The notes under the pieces were generated by a model. The model was not told the DNA's origin and searched no databases. It saw only the letters and a program-made list of their open reading frames with translations. The position numbers and the translations under genes are program-made. Of a stretch of DNA of 46,519 nucleotides, positions 36,184 to 45,732 are shown one piece after another. The stretch comes from a virus. The stretch covers positions 1 to 46,519 of the IMG/VR virus record IMGVR_UViG_3300030419_007412. One strand, written 5' to 3'. How positions within the stretch are numbered: position 1 is the first letter of the stretch; every line of letters starts with the position of its first letter.

Positions 36184-37035
36184 TTACTTCTGTAAAGAAG
36201 TATTTTCTTCTTGTACCAGTGTCGCATATTGTAGCGCATAAACGTAATCTTGTTCATAGCCTGTTGAATATATGGCGAAGCTAGAGTCGCACTTTTCTTC
36301 TTCGGCGGATTTAGATTTAGAAAATTTTCTTATTTTCTGTAATAAGTTTTTTTCCGTGTTTAATGTTTCTTCTGTCACACCAAAGAAGTATTTTTTACAT
36401 CGGGGCCTCTCTAGCTTATAAAATATTTTTTCGTCTAGCTTAGAGAAGCTTACAACACCGAAAGTGCATATATTGCTTGTAGTGCTAATTTCTCCAAAGG
36501 TTGTCAACAGGGGCTCTGTATTTTTAAACACATTCAACATGTGAAACGTACTAGATATCGCCTTGTTTACGTCTTGCCAGTAGGTTTGAATGTTAATGTT
36601 GTTGATTACCTCTTCGACCATCGAGTTGTCGACGACATAAATCTTTTTTATTAAGCCAGATCTAGCATATTGTTGGAGTACTCCAAAAACCACCTTGTGG
36701 CGATTTTTCTCTTTTATCGTCATTAAGCTCTCGTCTGGCTTAACATACAGCACCTCCAAATCATTATCTTTTAACTGCTGCAGCAATCTTAAAATAATTC
36801 CGCTTATCTTTCCAGCGCCAGATAGTATTAATATTGTCGGCTGCTTTTTGGCTTTAAGGTTGATTTTTCTGTATTTCTTTTCGTATTCTTCATGTGTGGC
36901 TCTTCGTGGAATTTTAAAGAAATTATCGTATCCTTGCTTGTTTTCGTGATCGACGAAAAAAACCTCGTATTCGTCATATATTTTGAACTCAAGCGCTAAG
37001 GCGCATCCAGGTGAGCCTATGCCAATCACATTCAT
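36184..37035 (-). CDS. Divergent tubulin/FtsZ-like protein
   Basis: A 283-residue protein. The N-terminus VIGIGSPGCALALEF followed by YEVFFVDHE parallels the first nucleotide-binding loop of FtsZ. SGAGKISG (72-79) sits where FtsZ has its GGGTGTG loop. VLYVKPDESL with LQQYARSGLIKKIYVVDN parallels the FtsZ segment with VTKPF and IPN. The C-terminal domain is short (total 283 residues against about 380 in FtsZ). I recall relatives in marine phages annotated as hypothetical. The Gly-rich loop is degenerate, so GTP binding is uncertain. It is coupled by ATGA to the family A polymerase gene. Confidence 0.55.
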   Translation of the reverse strand: MNVIGIGSPGCALALEFKIYDEYEVFFVDHENKQGYDNFFKIPRRATHEEYEKKYRKINLKAKKQPTILILSGAGKISGIILRLLQQLKDNDLEVLYVKPDESLMTIKEKNRHKVVFGVLQQYARSGLIKKIYVVDNSMVEEVINNINIQTYWQDVNKAISSTFHMLNVFKNTEPLLTTFGEISTTSNICTFGVVSFSKLDEKIFYKLERPRCKKYFFGVTEETLNTEKNLLQKIRKFSKSKSAEEEKCDSSFAIYSTGYEQDYVYALQYATLVQEENTSLQK

Positions 37036-38210
37036 CTTATTTTCCTCATAGCGCCAAAATTCTTACCCAAACTCACGTTTGTTTTTAGGTCTCCAAACCT
37101 AGTTTTCGAAAACGTATCGATAATTTGCTCTATTAGAGGTTTATCTTCGGCGCTAATGTCGATAACTAAGCTATCATGTATGCAAAACGAGACAAATGAC
37201 TTTTTGTTTTTTAGCAAACTTGCTGCTGACATGGCTGAGCTTAAGAACATATCGCTGGATGTGCTTTGCACCAAATAGTTAACTGCTTTGTCGTTATCTA
37301 CCTCTATACACCTATTAAAAGGAGTGCAAACCCTATCATTTACGTAATATTTTTCTAAAATTTTATCACGGTCTAGGAAGTTGTTTAGCCTCTTATTCTT
37401 CGCCTTAGGATTATAGAGCCATCCAAAAACTTTTAACTTTGTCTCTTCTCTATTAAATTTTGAATCAAATATTTCTTTTGATATCCACTCGTGCACATCC
37501 ATAGCTGGCTGTTCTTCTCCAAGTAGACCCAAAAGAGTTCTAATCTCTGCTGCGTTATAGTCAAGTTCTAGAAACAAGTCATTCTTAGGCACCAAGGCTG
37601 GGCGCAACTCTTTGTTGAGTGTTAATATCGGAAAGCTGTTTTTATTTGTTGTCAGCCGGCCAGTAACAGTGCCCCATGGGTTGTAGCTTATAGTTTTGCC
37701 GGCTGCTTTTAGCTTACCTAGGCAATTCCGCACTTTTTCGTTCTCAAGTGATAAGTTTTCGAAACTAATATTAAGCTCATTCTGTTCTATGTCTTGCAAA
37801 AAATAAACAAGATTTTTCATAAAATCATAATTTTTTGGCTTATCATAGCTATTAAAGACGTGTCTTGTTATGCTGTTCTTGACATCATAATAATCTAACA
37901 AAAATGACTCTGGTACCAAATCGTAAAAACAAACATCTTCTAGATTAATTTTAGCTTCTCTAAAGGTCTTTAAGAAGACCTTTGCTTGAGAGGAAACACT
38001 CTTCCACCTGGGGAGAAGGTCTTCTGGGCACACACCCTGCAGGTCCTGCCCATGAGCCCAAATCTTTGCATATTCAACATTCAAGTCTGTTATGTTTTTC
38101 GAAATATACCAAGTGTGGGTTAAACTAGATATATCATAATCATCATGAAGTGCTCCATTACAAAATATTTTATAACACTCTATTTTATTATCGAGAGCCT
38201 GGAAGAGCAA
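37032..38210 (-). CDS. Short family A DNA polymerase-like protein
   Basis: A 392-residue protein with the palm motifs of PolI enzymes: TGRLTT (183-188), motif A LDYNAAEIR with D217, NYLVQSTSSD (311-320) and motif C CIHDSLVID with D346. It lacks the 3'-5' exonuclease domain and much of the thumb. Motif B is altered: K260 and LYNPKAKN replace the usual R-x3-K-x6-NFG pattern. Motif C has HDS rather than HDE. A TTG with GAGG 5 nt upstream is the start. With DnaE present, it may act in repair, primer processing or recombination. Confidence 0.85.
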   Translation of the reverse strand: MLFQALDNKIECYKIFCNGALHDDYDISSLTHTWYISKNITDLNVEYAKIWAHGQDLQGVCPEDLLPRWKSVSSQAKVFLKTFREAKINLEDVCFYDLVPESFLLDYYDVKNSITRHVFNSYDKPKNYDFMKNLVYFLQDIEQNELNISFENLSLENEKVRNCLGKLKAAGKTISYNPWGTVTGRLTTNKNSFPILTLNKELRPALVPKNDLFLELDYNAAEIRTLLGLLGEEQPAMDVHEWISKEIFDSKFNREETKLKVFGWLYNPKAKNKRLNNFLDRDKILEKYYVNDRVCTPFNRCIEVDNDKAVNYLVQSTSSDMFLSSAMSAASLLKNKKSFVSFCIHDSLVIDISAEDKPLIEQIIDTFSKTRFGDLKTNVSLGKNFGAMRKIR

Positions 38211-38217
38211 TATTTCC

Positions 38218-39543
38218 TCACTTGTAATTTGAATTGCCAGTTATGGAATAATGTACCCTATCTGGGTCTAGACAATTCTCTCTAGCTTCTTTCATTCTGA
38301 TTTGATATTCTTCCTCAGAAATTCCATACCAATAGTCACCTTTGCTGATAAAAGTAGAAACGTTAGTACCCTTCGTCAAGTCATTAATATATTTTAACGC
38401 CTCATCCATGCCAAAAAGCGTCAGGCGCTCATATGCGTTGTTATAGAAAAAACTAAACCTTTGCGCGTCATAGTAAGTTCCTGTCTCAACCAGCCTGAAG
38501 AGCAGCAACACGTTCAGCCAATACAGGTCATTCAGATTGCCGGCCGGCGGTGGCGTTCTCTCTTTTCTGACTGTCTGTAACGTCACGGGCGCGCAAGAAT
38601 CAGTTAGCTCGCTTTTAACTGCGTAATCTGGATATTTTATTTCTTGGTATGTTGCGTATTGAAAATAAAAACTTTGATAAAAGTTATATATTTGATTTTT
38701 TAAATTTATGAGTTCATCCAAGTACGATTTTCTAAAATAAGAGCTAAAAACACTATCACTAGTCATGGCCCGCTTACTCATATAAATTTGGCCGCCGCGT
38801 TGAGTATCGTTATCAGAATTCAGCACCCCTGATTGCACGTTAAAAACAAGTCGCCATGGGGCATTCTTGTCCACCATGAATCCAAATTTTCTAGATTCAT
38901 TAACAAAAAAGCTAAAGTTGTCGTCCAACAGATACTTTTCGACACGACTGTTAGAATTCAGACCGTGACGGCCGGGTGCGATCTCCAGCATCAAGCCACT
39001 AACAAACGGGGAGCAGTGTATCGACGTCAAAAATCCAGTTTTGGTAAAAGGAAAGCTAGTTGCAGTTTTTGTAAAAAATCTTATAAAATGTTTTATAAAA
39101 TCATTATAATTTTTAATTTCCTCTTTTCTACGATCGATCGATAGATATGTGTCAACAAAAGATGTATACATGTTGTTTAAATATTTATTATATGAATAAG
39201 GCAGATCTCCCGTCACTTGTGATTTGTGCGCTTTCATGTTGGCAGGAATAACGCTTTCTCTAGACAGATAGCCCTTGTTTGCTGCGTTTTTTACGCTAGT
39301 GGCGAAATCTGAAAAAGCGTCACAAACGAAATCAATAGCCATGTGATCATCTTTTTTTGCAGAATGTAAAGATCTAAGACTGGCATTATCATGCAAATAA
39401 ATCGCATCACCATCTTTGTCAATCCTTCCATAGAGCATGTGCTTGTTGTGCAAATCAAAAGTTTTTATATCTTTGCCGGGCTTATAAAGCTCTTGCAGAT
39501 TTTTTTTACTGTTGAAGATGCTCTCTAGAAAGTTTACAGACAT
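38218..39543 (-). CDS. Putative virion structural protein (441 residues)
   Basis: The ATG at 39541-39543 with GGGGAGAAG upstream is preferred over a frame 34 codons longer that overlaps the upstream gene. It starts MSVNFLESIFNSKKNLQELY. TSIHCSPFVSGLMLEIA and MVDKNAPWRLVFNVQSG are conserved-looking blocks that I recall from baseplate regions of marine phages. Tyr and Asn are abundant, as in tail proteins. It directly follows the 920-residue protein. Exact role unknown. Confidence 0.75.
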   Translation of the reverse strand: MSVNFLESIFNSKKNLQELYKPGKDIKTFDLHNKHMLYGRIDKDGDAIYLHDNASLRSLHSAKKDDHMAIDFVCDAFSDFATSVKNAANKGYLSRESVIPANMKAHKSQVTGDLPYSYNKYLNNMYTSFVDTYLSIDRRKEEIKNYNDFIKHFIRFFTKTATSFPFTKTGFLTSIHCSPFVSGLMLEIAPGRHGLNSNSRVEKYLLDDNFSFFVNESRKFGFMVDKNAPWRLVFNVQSGVLNSDNDTQRGGQIYMSKRAMTSDSVFSSYFRKSYLDELINLKNQIYNFYQSFYFQYATYQEIKYPDYAVKSELTDSCAPVTLQTVRKERTPPPAGNLNDLYWLNVLLLFRLVETGTYYDAQRFSFFYNNAYERLTLFGMDEALKYINDLTKGTNVSTFISKGDYWYGISEEEYQIRMKEARENCLDPDRVHYSITGNSNYK

Positions 39544-39544
39544 G

Positions 39545-42307
39545 CTATCTTCTCCCCTGGGAAGTTTGAGTTCCCTCAACTTTAGTTTCGAAAGAACTGT
39601 CAGATATGGTCGTTGTAACTGTTTGCACCAGGTGATATCCGCCAAGATTCATTTTGTATGCCAAAGATCCTGCATCCTCGACCGAGCCTAGTCCAGCTAG
39701 ACTAGGATTTACATAATAAAACATACCTGGAGTGAATAAGGATGTGCCTATTAGCGTTAAATTTGTATCATAGGGGAACTTCAACTGGTCTAAGGAATCT
39801 ACCCCCTGCTCTTCCGCCTGTTTTGAACGCAGCTCAACCAGTCCAGGTAAATTCACCCTTTTGAAGTCCATCTTTTTCAAGAGCCCCATGTCGGAGCCTA
39901 TATTAAAGTGATAGATTCCATCTTTGACATCGACAACCGGATCACCTCTCCTTTCAATAATGTTTTTATGTGTCGTAACATACATCAAAAGATAATCAAA
40001 GCTGGTTTTGATCAAACTCTCTGATTCCACGGTTTGTTTAGCAAAGGAGTAATACTCCTGTTCAAACAAGGCGCTATTCACATTTATACTTTGACGCATA
40101 GGTAAAGCTTCTACAAACCGGCCCAAACTCTGGCCGCAGACTTTTCTTTCCACTCCCGAGCCTGGCTTTGCCTGCTTCCCGGGTAAAGTCAGGGAGACAA
40201 CGCTAGAACGCGTCTGGGGCGCCTTAAAAGACTTTGGCATGCCCACGCCCAGCGCGGGCATAACGAGATTGTTTATAAGCTCCGCTAAGAATGCACCCAA
40301 CGGCATCTGTGGCCTTCTTCTTCTGACAATTTTCTTTATGAACCAAGCTCTGAAAAAATTAAAAGATATGGGAAACTGAGCTAAGTTTATTGTTTTTAAA
40401 TTACCATCTTTATCATAATATTCTAGAGGGCCCAACAGCATCCTCGCGTGTTTTAGAGGATATTCATCTGAAGATACTTTCTCGTCGGGAGGAAAATATG
40501 ACTCTCTGGTGTATACTGGATGTCCTTCGTTTCTAGTTTGCCCCGCCAATTCTAAGTCTAATACTCCTAGGCCGGCGTTTTTGCATGCTAATTCAACTAT
40601 ATCCCCCAGATAAACAAAATAGAATCTATGATTCTTGCCCGTAACGTCTCTTATAGATGTTCGAGCAGGATCTTTCTTTTTTTCAGAAGTTTTTTTATCT
40701 TTGCTTTTCGTCTCTAAGTCTAGCGACGAATTAATCTCAGATGCAACAGTCTGAGATATGTCCTTATCTATGGGCTTAACTCTGTGGCATCTATCTATTC
40801 TCACTTGATTTGTAGCGATTGGCTTAGGCGTAGTCTCAGAATCACCTTCTTCTCGCTGTTCTTCAATTCCCTTTCCCTCCGGAGTATCTGTTAACAAATT
40901 AATTGCCTTCTTCAGCGCGACCTCGCCACTATTCACACAAAACAACCTGGTTCCATGCGCATCGTCGTCGGTGTTGCCAGTTATGAGCTGATCAACAAAA
41001 CTCTTAAAAACGTCTTTTTTGTAAAGTCCGACCTTTTGTTTAATTTTGGCTAGCAGCTTCGCGGTGTTGTCTCCATCCTTAAAGAACGTATACATCTTAT
41101 CTCTGTCGACGATTTCCAAGCCGGAGCCTGAGCTTCTTAGCCCAGTTTTATTATCAAGAGTCCTGCCGGAAGAAAAGGCCTCTTTAACCATCGCTTGAAA
41201 GAAAGAATCATTCAGCACAAGAGAATTTAAATTTTTTCTGCCCTTACACTCGTCAGTTTTGCAGCTAGCCTTGTTTAGTTCTCTTTGAATCGAGTTGATC
41301 ATCGTCCTAGTTTTATATACTTTAGAGATGTTGTGCCCAGAATTGATTTTTCGCGAAATATCAACGGCACCATCGCGGGTGAGCCTGAAAGTGTTTTGAA
41401 ATATATTTACCTGATTAGTGCCTATAACTGTCTCCAGTCGACCTCGATATTGTGCTTTGAGGCCGACTTCGCCGTTTTCTTCTATATTTAATTCGTAATT
41501 ATAGAGAGAAAGAGACAGCAAGACATTTAATTTTTCTATATTTTTGACCGCTGAAATATCGGCAGCAGACAAGTTAAGAGCTTTAAGCTCTTGTTCTGTT
41601 GGGGCGGTATAGCCCATCAAAACCTTGATTTCGTAATGCTTCGGGTTAGTGGTGTCTGTTTCTTTATCGATTCGGGCCGGTGCCCATGTTATTAAATCAA
41701 CATACCGAAGGCCGCCGCGGTCGGCTGGTGGTTCACCAGGGGGAGAGGCCTGTATGTCCTTCAGGCTTTTAAAGGAAAGCTCAAGGGTGCAATCAATATT
41801 ATTCTCAATCGCGCCGTGTTTTTTTCCGTCCTGCTTAACTGAAAAACTCTTCAGGCCGACATTTCTCCAGCTTGGTCGAGTGCTCTCATACGCTAAATAA
41901 TCTTGTGCCGTGATAGCAGTTTCAAGACCGAAATTATCTGAAAACTTAAACTCTTTATAACAGGGCTGCGGCAAGGCAACAATCCTTCCCTGATCAGGCT
42001 CTCCAGATTCATCGGTTATAAATTCTGCATAGTTGACTTTGTAGATTCTTATTTTTGGGCGCATCAAAGATAAAACAGAATTTTTTATTTTATAAAAAAC
42101 ATCTATGTTGTCGATGCCTCTTAGACGGTTAACTAACTGCGCGCCGTTGCCATTTACTTGTCTAAAAGTTTTATAGTTGAAAAGATTTTGATTTGAGTTA
42201 AAATAGTCAGCGGCCTTGGAAATGTTTTGACTTAGAATATATTGCTCAAGATTCGCAATCTCGACATTATCATTTGTGACCTTCTTCTCTTCTCTAGCGT
42301 CGGCCAT
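39545..42307 (-). CDS. Large putative baseplate/tail protein (920 residues)
   Basis: Starts MADAREEKKVTNDNVEIANL. LMRPKIRIYKVNYAEF, CYKEFKFSDNFGLETAITAQ and CTLELSFKSLKDIQA suggest a beta-rich tail fold. A charged low-complexity linker occurs near residues 495-545. The C-terminal part has FSFAKQTVESESLIKTSF-like helices and ends TQTSQGRR. Its position between the LysM baseplate protein and another structural protein supports a baseplate or hub role. No enzymatic motif recognised. Confidence 0.75.
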   Translation of the reverse strand: MADAREEKKVTNDNVEIANLEQYILSQNISKAADYFNSNQNLFNYKTFRQVNGNGAQLVNRLRGIDNIDVFYKIKNSVLSLMRPKIRIYKVNYAEFITDESGEPDQGRIVALPQPCYKEFKFSDNFGLETAITAQDYLAYESTRPSWRNVGLKSFSVKQDGKKHGAIENNIDCTLELSFKSLKDIQASPPGEPPADRGGLRYVDLITWAPARIDKETDTTNPKHYEIKVLMGYTAPTEQELKALNLSAADISAVKNIEKLNVLLSLSLYNYELNIEENGEVGLKAQYRGRLETVIGTNQVNIFQNTFRLTRDGAVDISRKINSGHNISKVYKTRTMINSIQRELNKASCKTDECKGRKNLNSLVLNDSFFQAMVKEAFSSGRTLDNKTGLRSSGSGLEIVDRDKMYTFFKDGDNTAKLLAKIKQKVGLYKKDVFKSFVDQLITGNTDDDAHGTRLFCVNSGEVALKKAINLLTDTPEGKGIEEQREEGDSETTPKPIATNQVRIDRCHRVKPIDKDISQTVASEINSSLDLETKSKDKKTSEKKKDPARTSIRDVTGKNHRFYFVYLGDIVELACKNAGLGVLDLELAGQTRNEGHPVYTRESYFPPDEKVSSDEYPLKHARMLLGPLEYYDKDGNLKTINLAQFPISFNFFRAWFIKKIVRRRRPQMPLGAFLAELINNLVMPALGVGMPKSFKAPQTRSSVVSLTLPGKQAKPGSGVERKVCGQSLGRFVEALPMRQSINVNSALFEQEYYSFAKQTVESESLIKTSFDYLLMYVTTHKNIIERRGDPVVDVKDGIYHFNIGSDMGLLKKMDFKRVNLPGLVELRSKQAEEQGVDSLDQLKFPYDTNLTLIGTSLFTPGMFYYVNPSLAGLGSVEDAGSLAYKMNLGGYHLVQTVTTTISDSSFETKVEGTQTSQGRR

Positions 42308-42308
42308 A

Positions 42309-42644
42309 TTAATACCCCACGTAAAATAGAACAGTTTCTAGGGGTGTTGGTATATAAACCACGTCACCGATGTTTAAGTGAAACTCGGTTGGCGCGCGAT
42401 TATACAAAGCGATGACCCACCACATAGAGGGATCATCGTAATACTCATCAGCTAACTTAAAGAATCTATCTCCAGTTTTCCATATGTGCGTCAGTCTTTT
42501 AAAGTTTTTTAAATCGTCTAACTCTGGATGTCTAAACGTAGGAGTGTTGAATTGTTGAACGTGCTCCAGGCCTCTCGTTTTTTTTAAAAACCTTTTATAC
42601 GCGTCGTTTGCATTTTTAAAAACTGATTGATTTTTATATCTCAC
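42309..42644 (-). CDS. gp53-like baseplate wedge protein with LysM-type end
   Basis: A 111-residue protein. HIWKTGDRFFKLADEYYDDP followed by WWVIALYNRAPTEFHLNIGD and VVYIPTPLETVL is the classic arrangement of T4 gp53-type baseplate proteins: a LysM-like fold with GDRFFKLA, WWVIA-x-YN and G-D-x-x-x-IP. It would link baseplate wedges around the hub. Length is short compared with T4 gp53 (196). Confidence 0.9.
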   Translation of the reverse strand: MRYKNQSVFKNANDAYKRFLKKTRGLEHVQQFNTPTFRHPELDDLKNFKRLTHIWKTGDRFFKLADEYYDDPSMWWVIALYNRAPTEFHLNIGDVVYIPTPLETVLFYVGY

Positions 42645-42646
42645 TT

Positions 42647-43582
42647 TTAGCTACCCCCGGGTGTGGTCTCGATTCCTTTTTTGCCAGTATCGGTGCCCTT
42701 GTCTTCGAAGAGCATCTCCGCCTGGGCTTCCTCCTCCTGTTGCGCAACTTGTTGGCTCGGAGATGTGCCTTCAGATGTGACGGCCGGCGCTTGTGGTGGC
42801 GTATCGCCAGTATCTCTAAACATACCAAAATCATAAGGAAATCTTGGAGCAGAGAGGCCGCCTCGCCAGGCACCGGTGTCTTTATCCCAGCCCAAGGAGT
42901 GGTCATGTACGACTTTTAGTGTAAAACTAATTTTCATTTCTTTCGGCACCATCAGCTTCTTTCCTTCTCTAATGCTGCTATCAAACCCGGCTTGCTTTAA
43001 GAGCTTGCCGGCCGTGTTGGCCGCGGCCGAGTTCATGTTTCGTGGCGAAATAGATATAACTCCCGCTTTAAAGTCATGTGTAACATTTATTCCGTCTATA
43101 GCCCCCAAAAGACCTTGTCCGTCTCTTGTCGAAGAGCAAATTAGATTGCCGTAACGAACTCTAAACAAAGGGGATGCCGCTATAGACGTTGTTGTTAAAT
43201 TGTCTTTGTATGTTGGATAAAGAGACCCCAAAAGCCAACTTAAATTATTTAAATTGTCCAAAGCGGAAGTAACGCCAGAAGAAGGTATGTTCAGATTAAC
43301 CTTAATTGTTCTCTTGTTTGACTTCCAAACATAATAAGGATCTGGCCGACCGAAAGGCTGTGTTTCAGAAGTTGATGCAGCAAAATTGTCAGCAATATTC
43401 TCCATATACGCAATAAATTGAATAACTGGTGGGTTTTTTATGTGTACTGGGATTATTTCTAACACGGTTCCGGCTTCCGCGGCCGGACTATTGTCCAGAG
43501 ATCTTTTTCTAAATTTTACATTCTGGAAGGTGTTTTTTTCACCTCCATACGCAGCTATTTCAGTTTGAAAAAATTTTGACAT
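42647..43582 (-). CDS. Putative tail/baseplate hub protein (311 residues)
   Basis: Starts MSKFFQTEIAAYGGEKNTFQ. VIQFIAYMENIADNFAAS, FGRPDPYYVWKSNKRTIKVN and LLGSLYPTYKDN are conserved-looking blocks that I recall from the region next to gp53 in marine T4-like phages. The last 60 residues are Gln/Glu/Pro-rich and probably disordered. It is flanked by the tape-measure and gp53-like genes. Role inferred from context. Confidence 0.75.
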   Translation of the reverse strand: MSKFFQTEIAAYGGEKNTFQNVKFRKRSLDNSPAAEAGTVLEIIPVHIKNPPVIQFIAYMENIADNFAASTSETQPFGRPDPYYVWKSNKRTIKVNLNIPSSGVTSALDNLNNLSWLLGSLYPTYKDNLTTTSIAASPLFRVRYGNLICSSTRDGQGLLGAIDGINVTHDFKAGVISISPRNMNSAAANTAGKLLKQAGFDSSIREGKKLMVPKEMKISFTLKVVHDHSLGWDKDTGAWRGGLSAPRFPYDFGMFRDTGDTPPQAPAVTSEGTSPSQQVAQQEEEAQAEMLFEDKGTDTGKKGIETTPGGS

Positions 43583-43594
43583 CTATAATAACCT

Positions 43595-45712
43595 CTATCC
43601 GAGGGCTCTGAGAGGATCAGAGCCATATCTTATTTGTTCTTTCACGACGGGCGCGATCGTACCACCGACCTTCTTACCATCTAAATATACTTCAACAACA
43701 TTTTGTGCTACAACCGGCTCTTGTCCCGTGGGGGCAGTCACCTGGGCGCCGGCGTATACGCGATCCTCAAGCGCGCCTCTACCGGGGGTTACCGGCATTA
43801 CTTGTGTTAAATCTGGATCGATTCCGACCTTGTCTTCGCCCTCGGATGTAAGTATGACTTTAGCGCCAGTTTTCATTACTTCTCCAGCCATTTCGGCAAA
43901 AAATGTACGTACGGGAAACCTAGCCTTTAGCGCTTCGGTAAATTTGTCTCCCCAAATGGCGCCCTTCTCTTTTACACCCTGAGTAACGTCTAAAATGCCC
44001 ATCATCTCCGTAACTGCTAGATATGAATTTTTGGCTTCCAGGGCCATATTACTAAACCCTCTAGACACGCCTTTAGAGAACTCCTCTGCGGCTGGGCGGA
44101 CAGACCCTAGGACTTTTTTCATACCGCCGGCCATCTTGTTAACTGATGATGTCATTTTTTCGGCCGTCGTCATGGATTGCTTGATCCTGTTGGTGAACTC
44201 GTCTTGTTTCATTTGAGAGGTGTCAACAGCTTTTGCTGATTCCTCCGCCTCTTCCTTATTTAATAGCACCCTACTGGCCTCTTCAACATTCTTAAAGCCG
44301 GCAGCTGTTGCAATAACTTGCTTCATTCGGCGGTCCGCGGATTCGAAATCAATTCCGGCGCCGGCGATTGCATCTTGAATCATGGCGATTTTGTCGGCTG
44401 GATCAGCGTGCACTAAGTCAGTGACGGCGATCGCTGACTGGCCGAGCACTGCATTTAAGCTCTGAGCGGCCTTAGCTGCATTATCAAACGTGTCTAGCCC
44501 CATCGCGAACTCTGCCAAGCGGGAGATCTCGACGCCGGTGGCTTGGGCTTGGGCTTGCAAGTCGGCAAAAACCTCAGTCATTCTCGATCCAAACTGAGAC
44601 AGTTGCGGTGTGAGTGTTGAGAAGTTTTCTGCAACTTTGCCCATGTTCAAACCTAAGGAGTCTGCTATGTTGGTTATCGAGCCCAAAGATTTTGCTGCCT
44701 CTATGGGGGTTGTTTTCATCGCCTTGGTCATGGTGTCGATAATTTTTGCAGAAGTGGTTGTCTTAACCCCTAGCTTGCTCAGGCCAGCAACTGTATTTGA
44801 TACAAACGCTGCAGCTGCTCTTTCATTCTCAAGAAATTGAGGTCGAAAGATAGCTGTTTCAGACAGCAAAGAGGACATGGCCCCTTCGACGTCTTTTACT
44901 TTAAGTCCGATCTCTGCCATGGGAAAAGACGCTCTGTCAAAAGCGACACCCATTCTTAACGCATATTCGGGGTCGAGTGCATCAACAAGATTTTGACCTA
45001 GTTGTTTTATTGGCATTCCTGTGTTTTTCACCATGCCGGTCATGGAGTTTTCCAAGTCGACTGGAAGCCTCTTTATCTCCTTGTTCAAGCTTTTTAAATT
45101 GGTGCCTAAGCCATAAAATCCGGCCAACAACAACTCAGGTGACCGAGCAACGTCTTCGATGCTTTTCTTGACTGCGGTGCCGGCAGCTTTGAGGCCGCCG
45201 AGAGCGTCCGCGGTGGTGAGTTCCTTCAGGGACTTTTCCAAAACCAGACCAGGTGTCTTAAAGGCTCTCTCATATTGCTCCTGCATCTTAATCGCGCCCT
45301 CTTCGGCAGCTGCTTCTCGCTCCTTCATCTTCTTGGTGCGCCATGCGGCGATTTCGGTCTCGTGTTTTTCCGCTGCCTTGGCCGCCACGGATCGCCTGGC
45401 GTCGGCCCAGTTCATTAGTTCTTCGCGGTGGGCCTTCTCCTTATTTAGACGCCTTCTGGTAGCTTCCGTGAGCTTTTGCTCCCCGCTGAGCTGCTCCTTT
45501 ATGTCTTCAACGCGCGCCTTAGACTCCCTCGATTGCTGTTCTAAGTTGGCTACAATTGCTTGACTTGTAGCTAGCTCCTGGGCTTGGGCATCGCTGATCT
45601 TGTCCATCAAGCCGCCTTTCTCGGCCAGCAGCTTGTTCAAACGCTTCAAAGAATTGAAAGCTTCTTCGGCCTCGTCTTTGTCGATATAACCCGGTGATTT
45701 ATCTTTTGCCAT
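43595..45712 (-). CDS. Tape-measure-like tail protein
   Basis: A 705-residue protein. Residues 1-160 are a long charged coiled coil (LNKEKAHREELMNWADARRS). The rest is Ala-rich helix with hydrophobic patches (ELLLAGFYGLG, KSLGSITNIADSLGLNMGKV), typical of tape-measure proteins that set tail length. The C-terminus has QEPVVAQNVVEVYLDGKKVG, a segment common at the end of such proteins. It is preceded by a CTATTTACT motif and a strong terminator, so it starts a transcription unit. Confidence 0.85.
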   Translation of the reverse strand: MAKDKSPGYIDKDEAEEAFNSLKRLNKLLAEKGGLMDKISDAQAQELATSQAIVANLEQQSRESKARVEDIKEQLSGEQKLTEATRRRLNKEKAHREELMNWADARRSVAAKAAEKHETEIAAWRTKKMKEREAAAEEGAIKMQEQYERAFKTPGLVLEKSLKELTTADALGGLKAAGTAVKKSIEDVARSPELLLAGFYGLGTNLKSLNKEIKRLPVDLENSMTGMVKNTGMPIKQLGQNLVDALDPEYALRMGVAFDRASFPMAEIGLKVKDVEGAMSSLLSETAIFRPQFLENERAAAAFVSNTVAGLSKLGVKTTTSAKIIDTMTKAMKTTPIEAAKSLGSITNIADSLGLNMGKVAENFSTLTPQLSQFGSRMTEVFADLQAQAQATGVEISRLAEFAMGLDTFDNAAKAAQSLNAVLGQSAIAVTDLVHADPADKIAMIQDAIAGAGIDFESADRRMKQVIATAAGFKNVEEASRVLLNKEEAEESAKAVDTSQMKQDEFTNRIKQSMTTAEKMTSSVNKMAGGMKKVLGSVRPAAEEFSKGVSRGFSNMALEAKNSYLAVTEMMGILDVTQGVKEKGAIWGDKFTEALKARFPVRTFFAEMAGEVMKTGAKVILTSEGEDKVGIDPDLTQVMPVTPGRGALEDRVYAGAQVTAPTGQEPVVAQNVVEVYLDGKKVGGTIAPVVKEQIRYGSDPLRALG

Positions 45713-45732
45713 TATACAAAACCCTTCTCTTC

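Noticed and set aside
42634-42906. Alternative minus-strand frame, Arg/Lys-rich
   Set aside because: It is an out-of-frame reading of the Gln/Glu/Pro-rich C-terminus of the 311-residue structural protein.
45159-45563. Plus-strand open frame of 134 codons
   Set aside because: It lies wholly opposite the coiled-coil part of the tape-measure gene; Ser/Ala/Arg-rich shadow sequence with no start signal.
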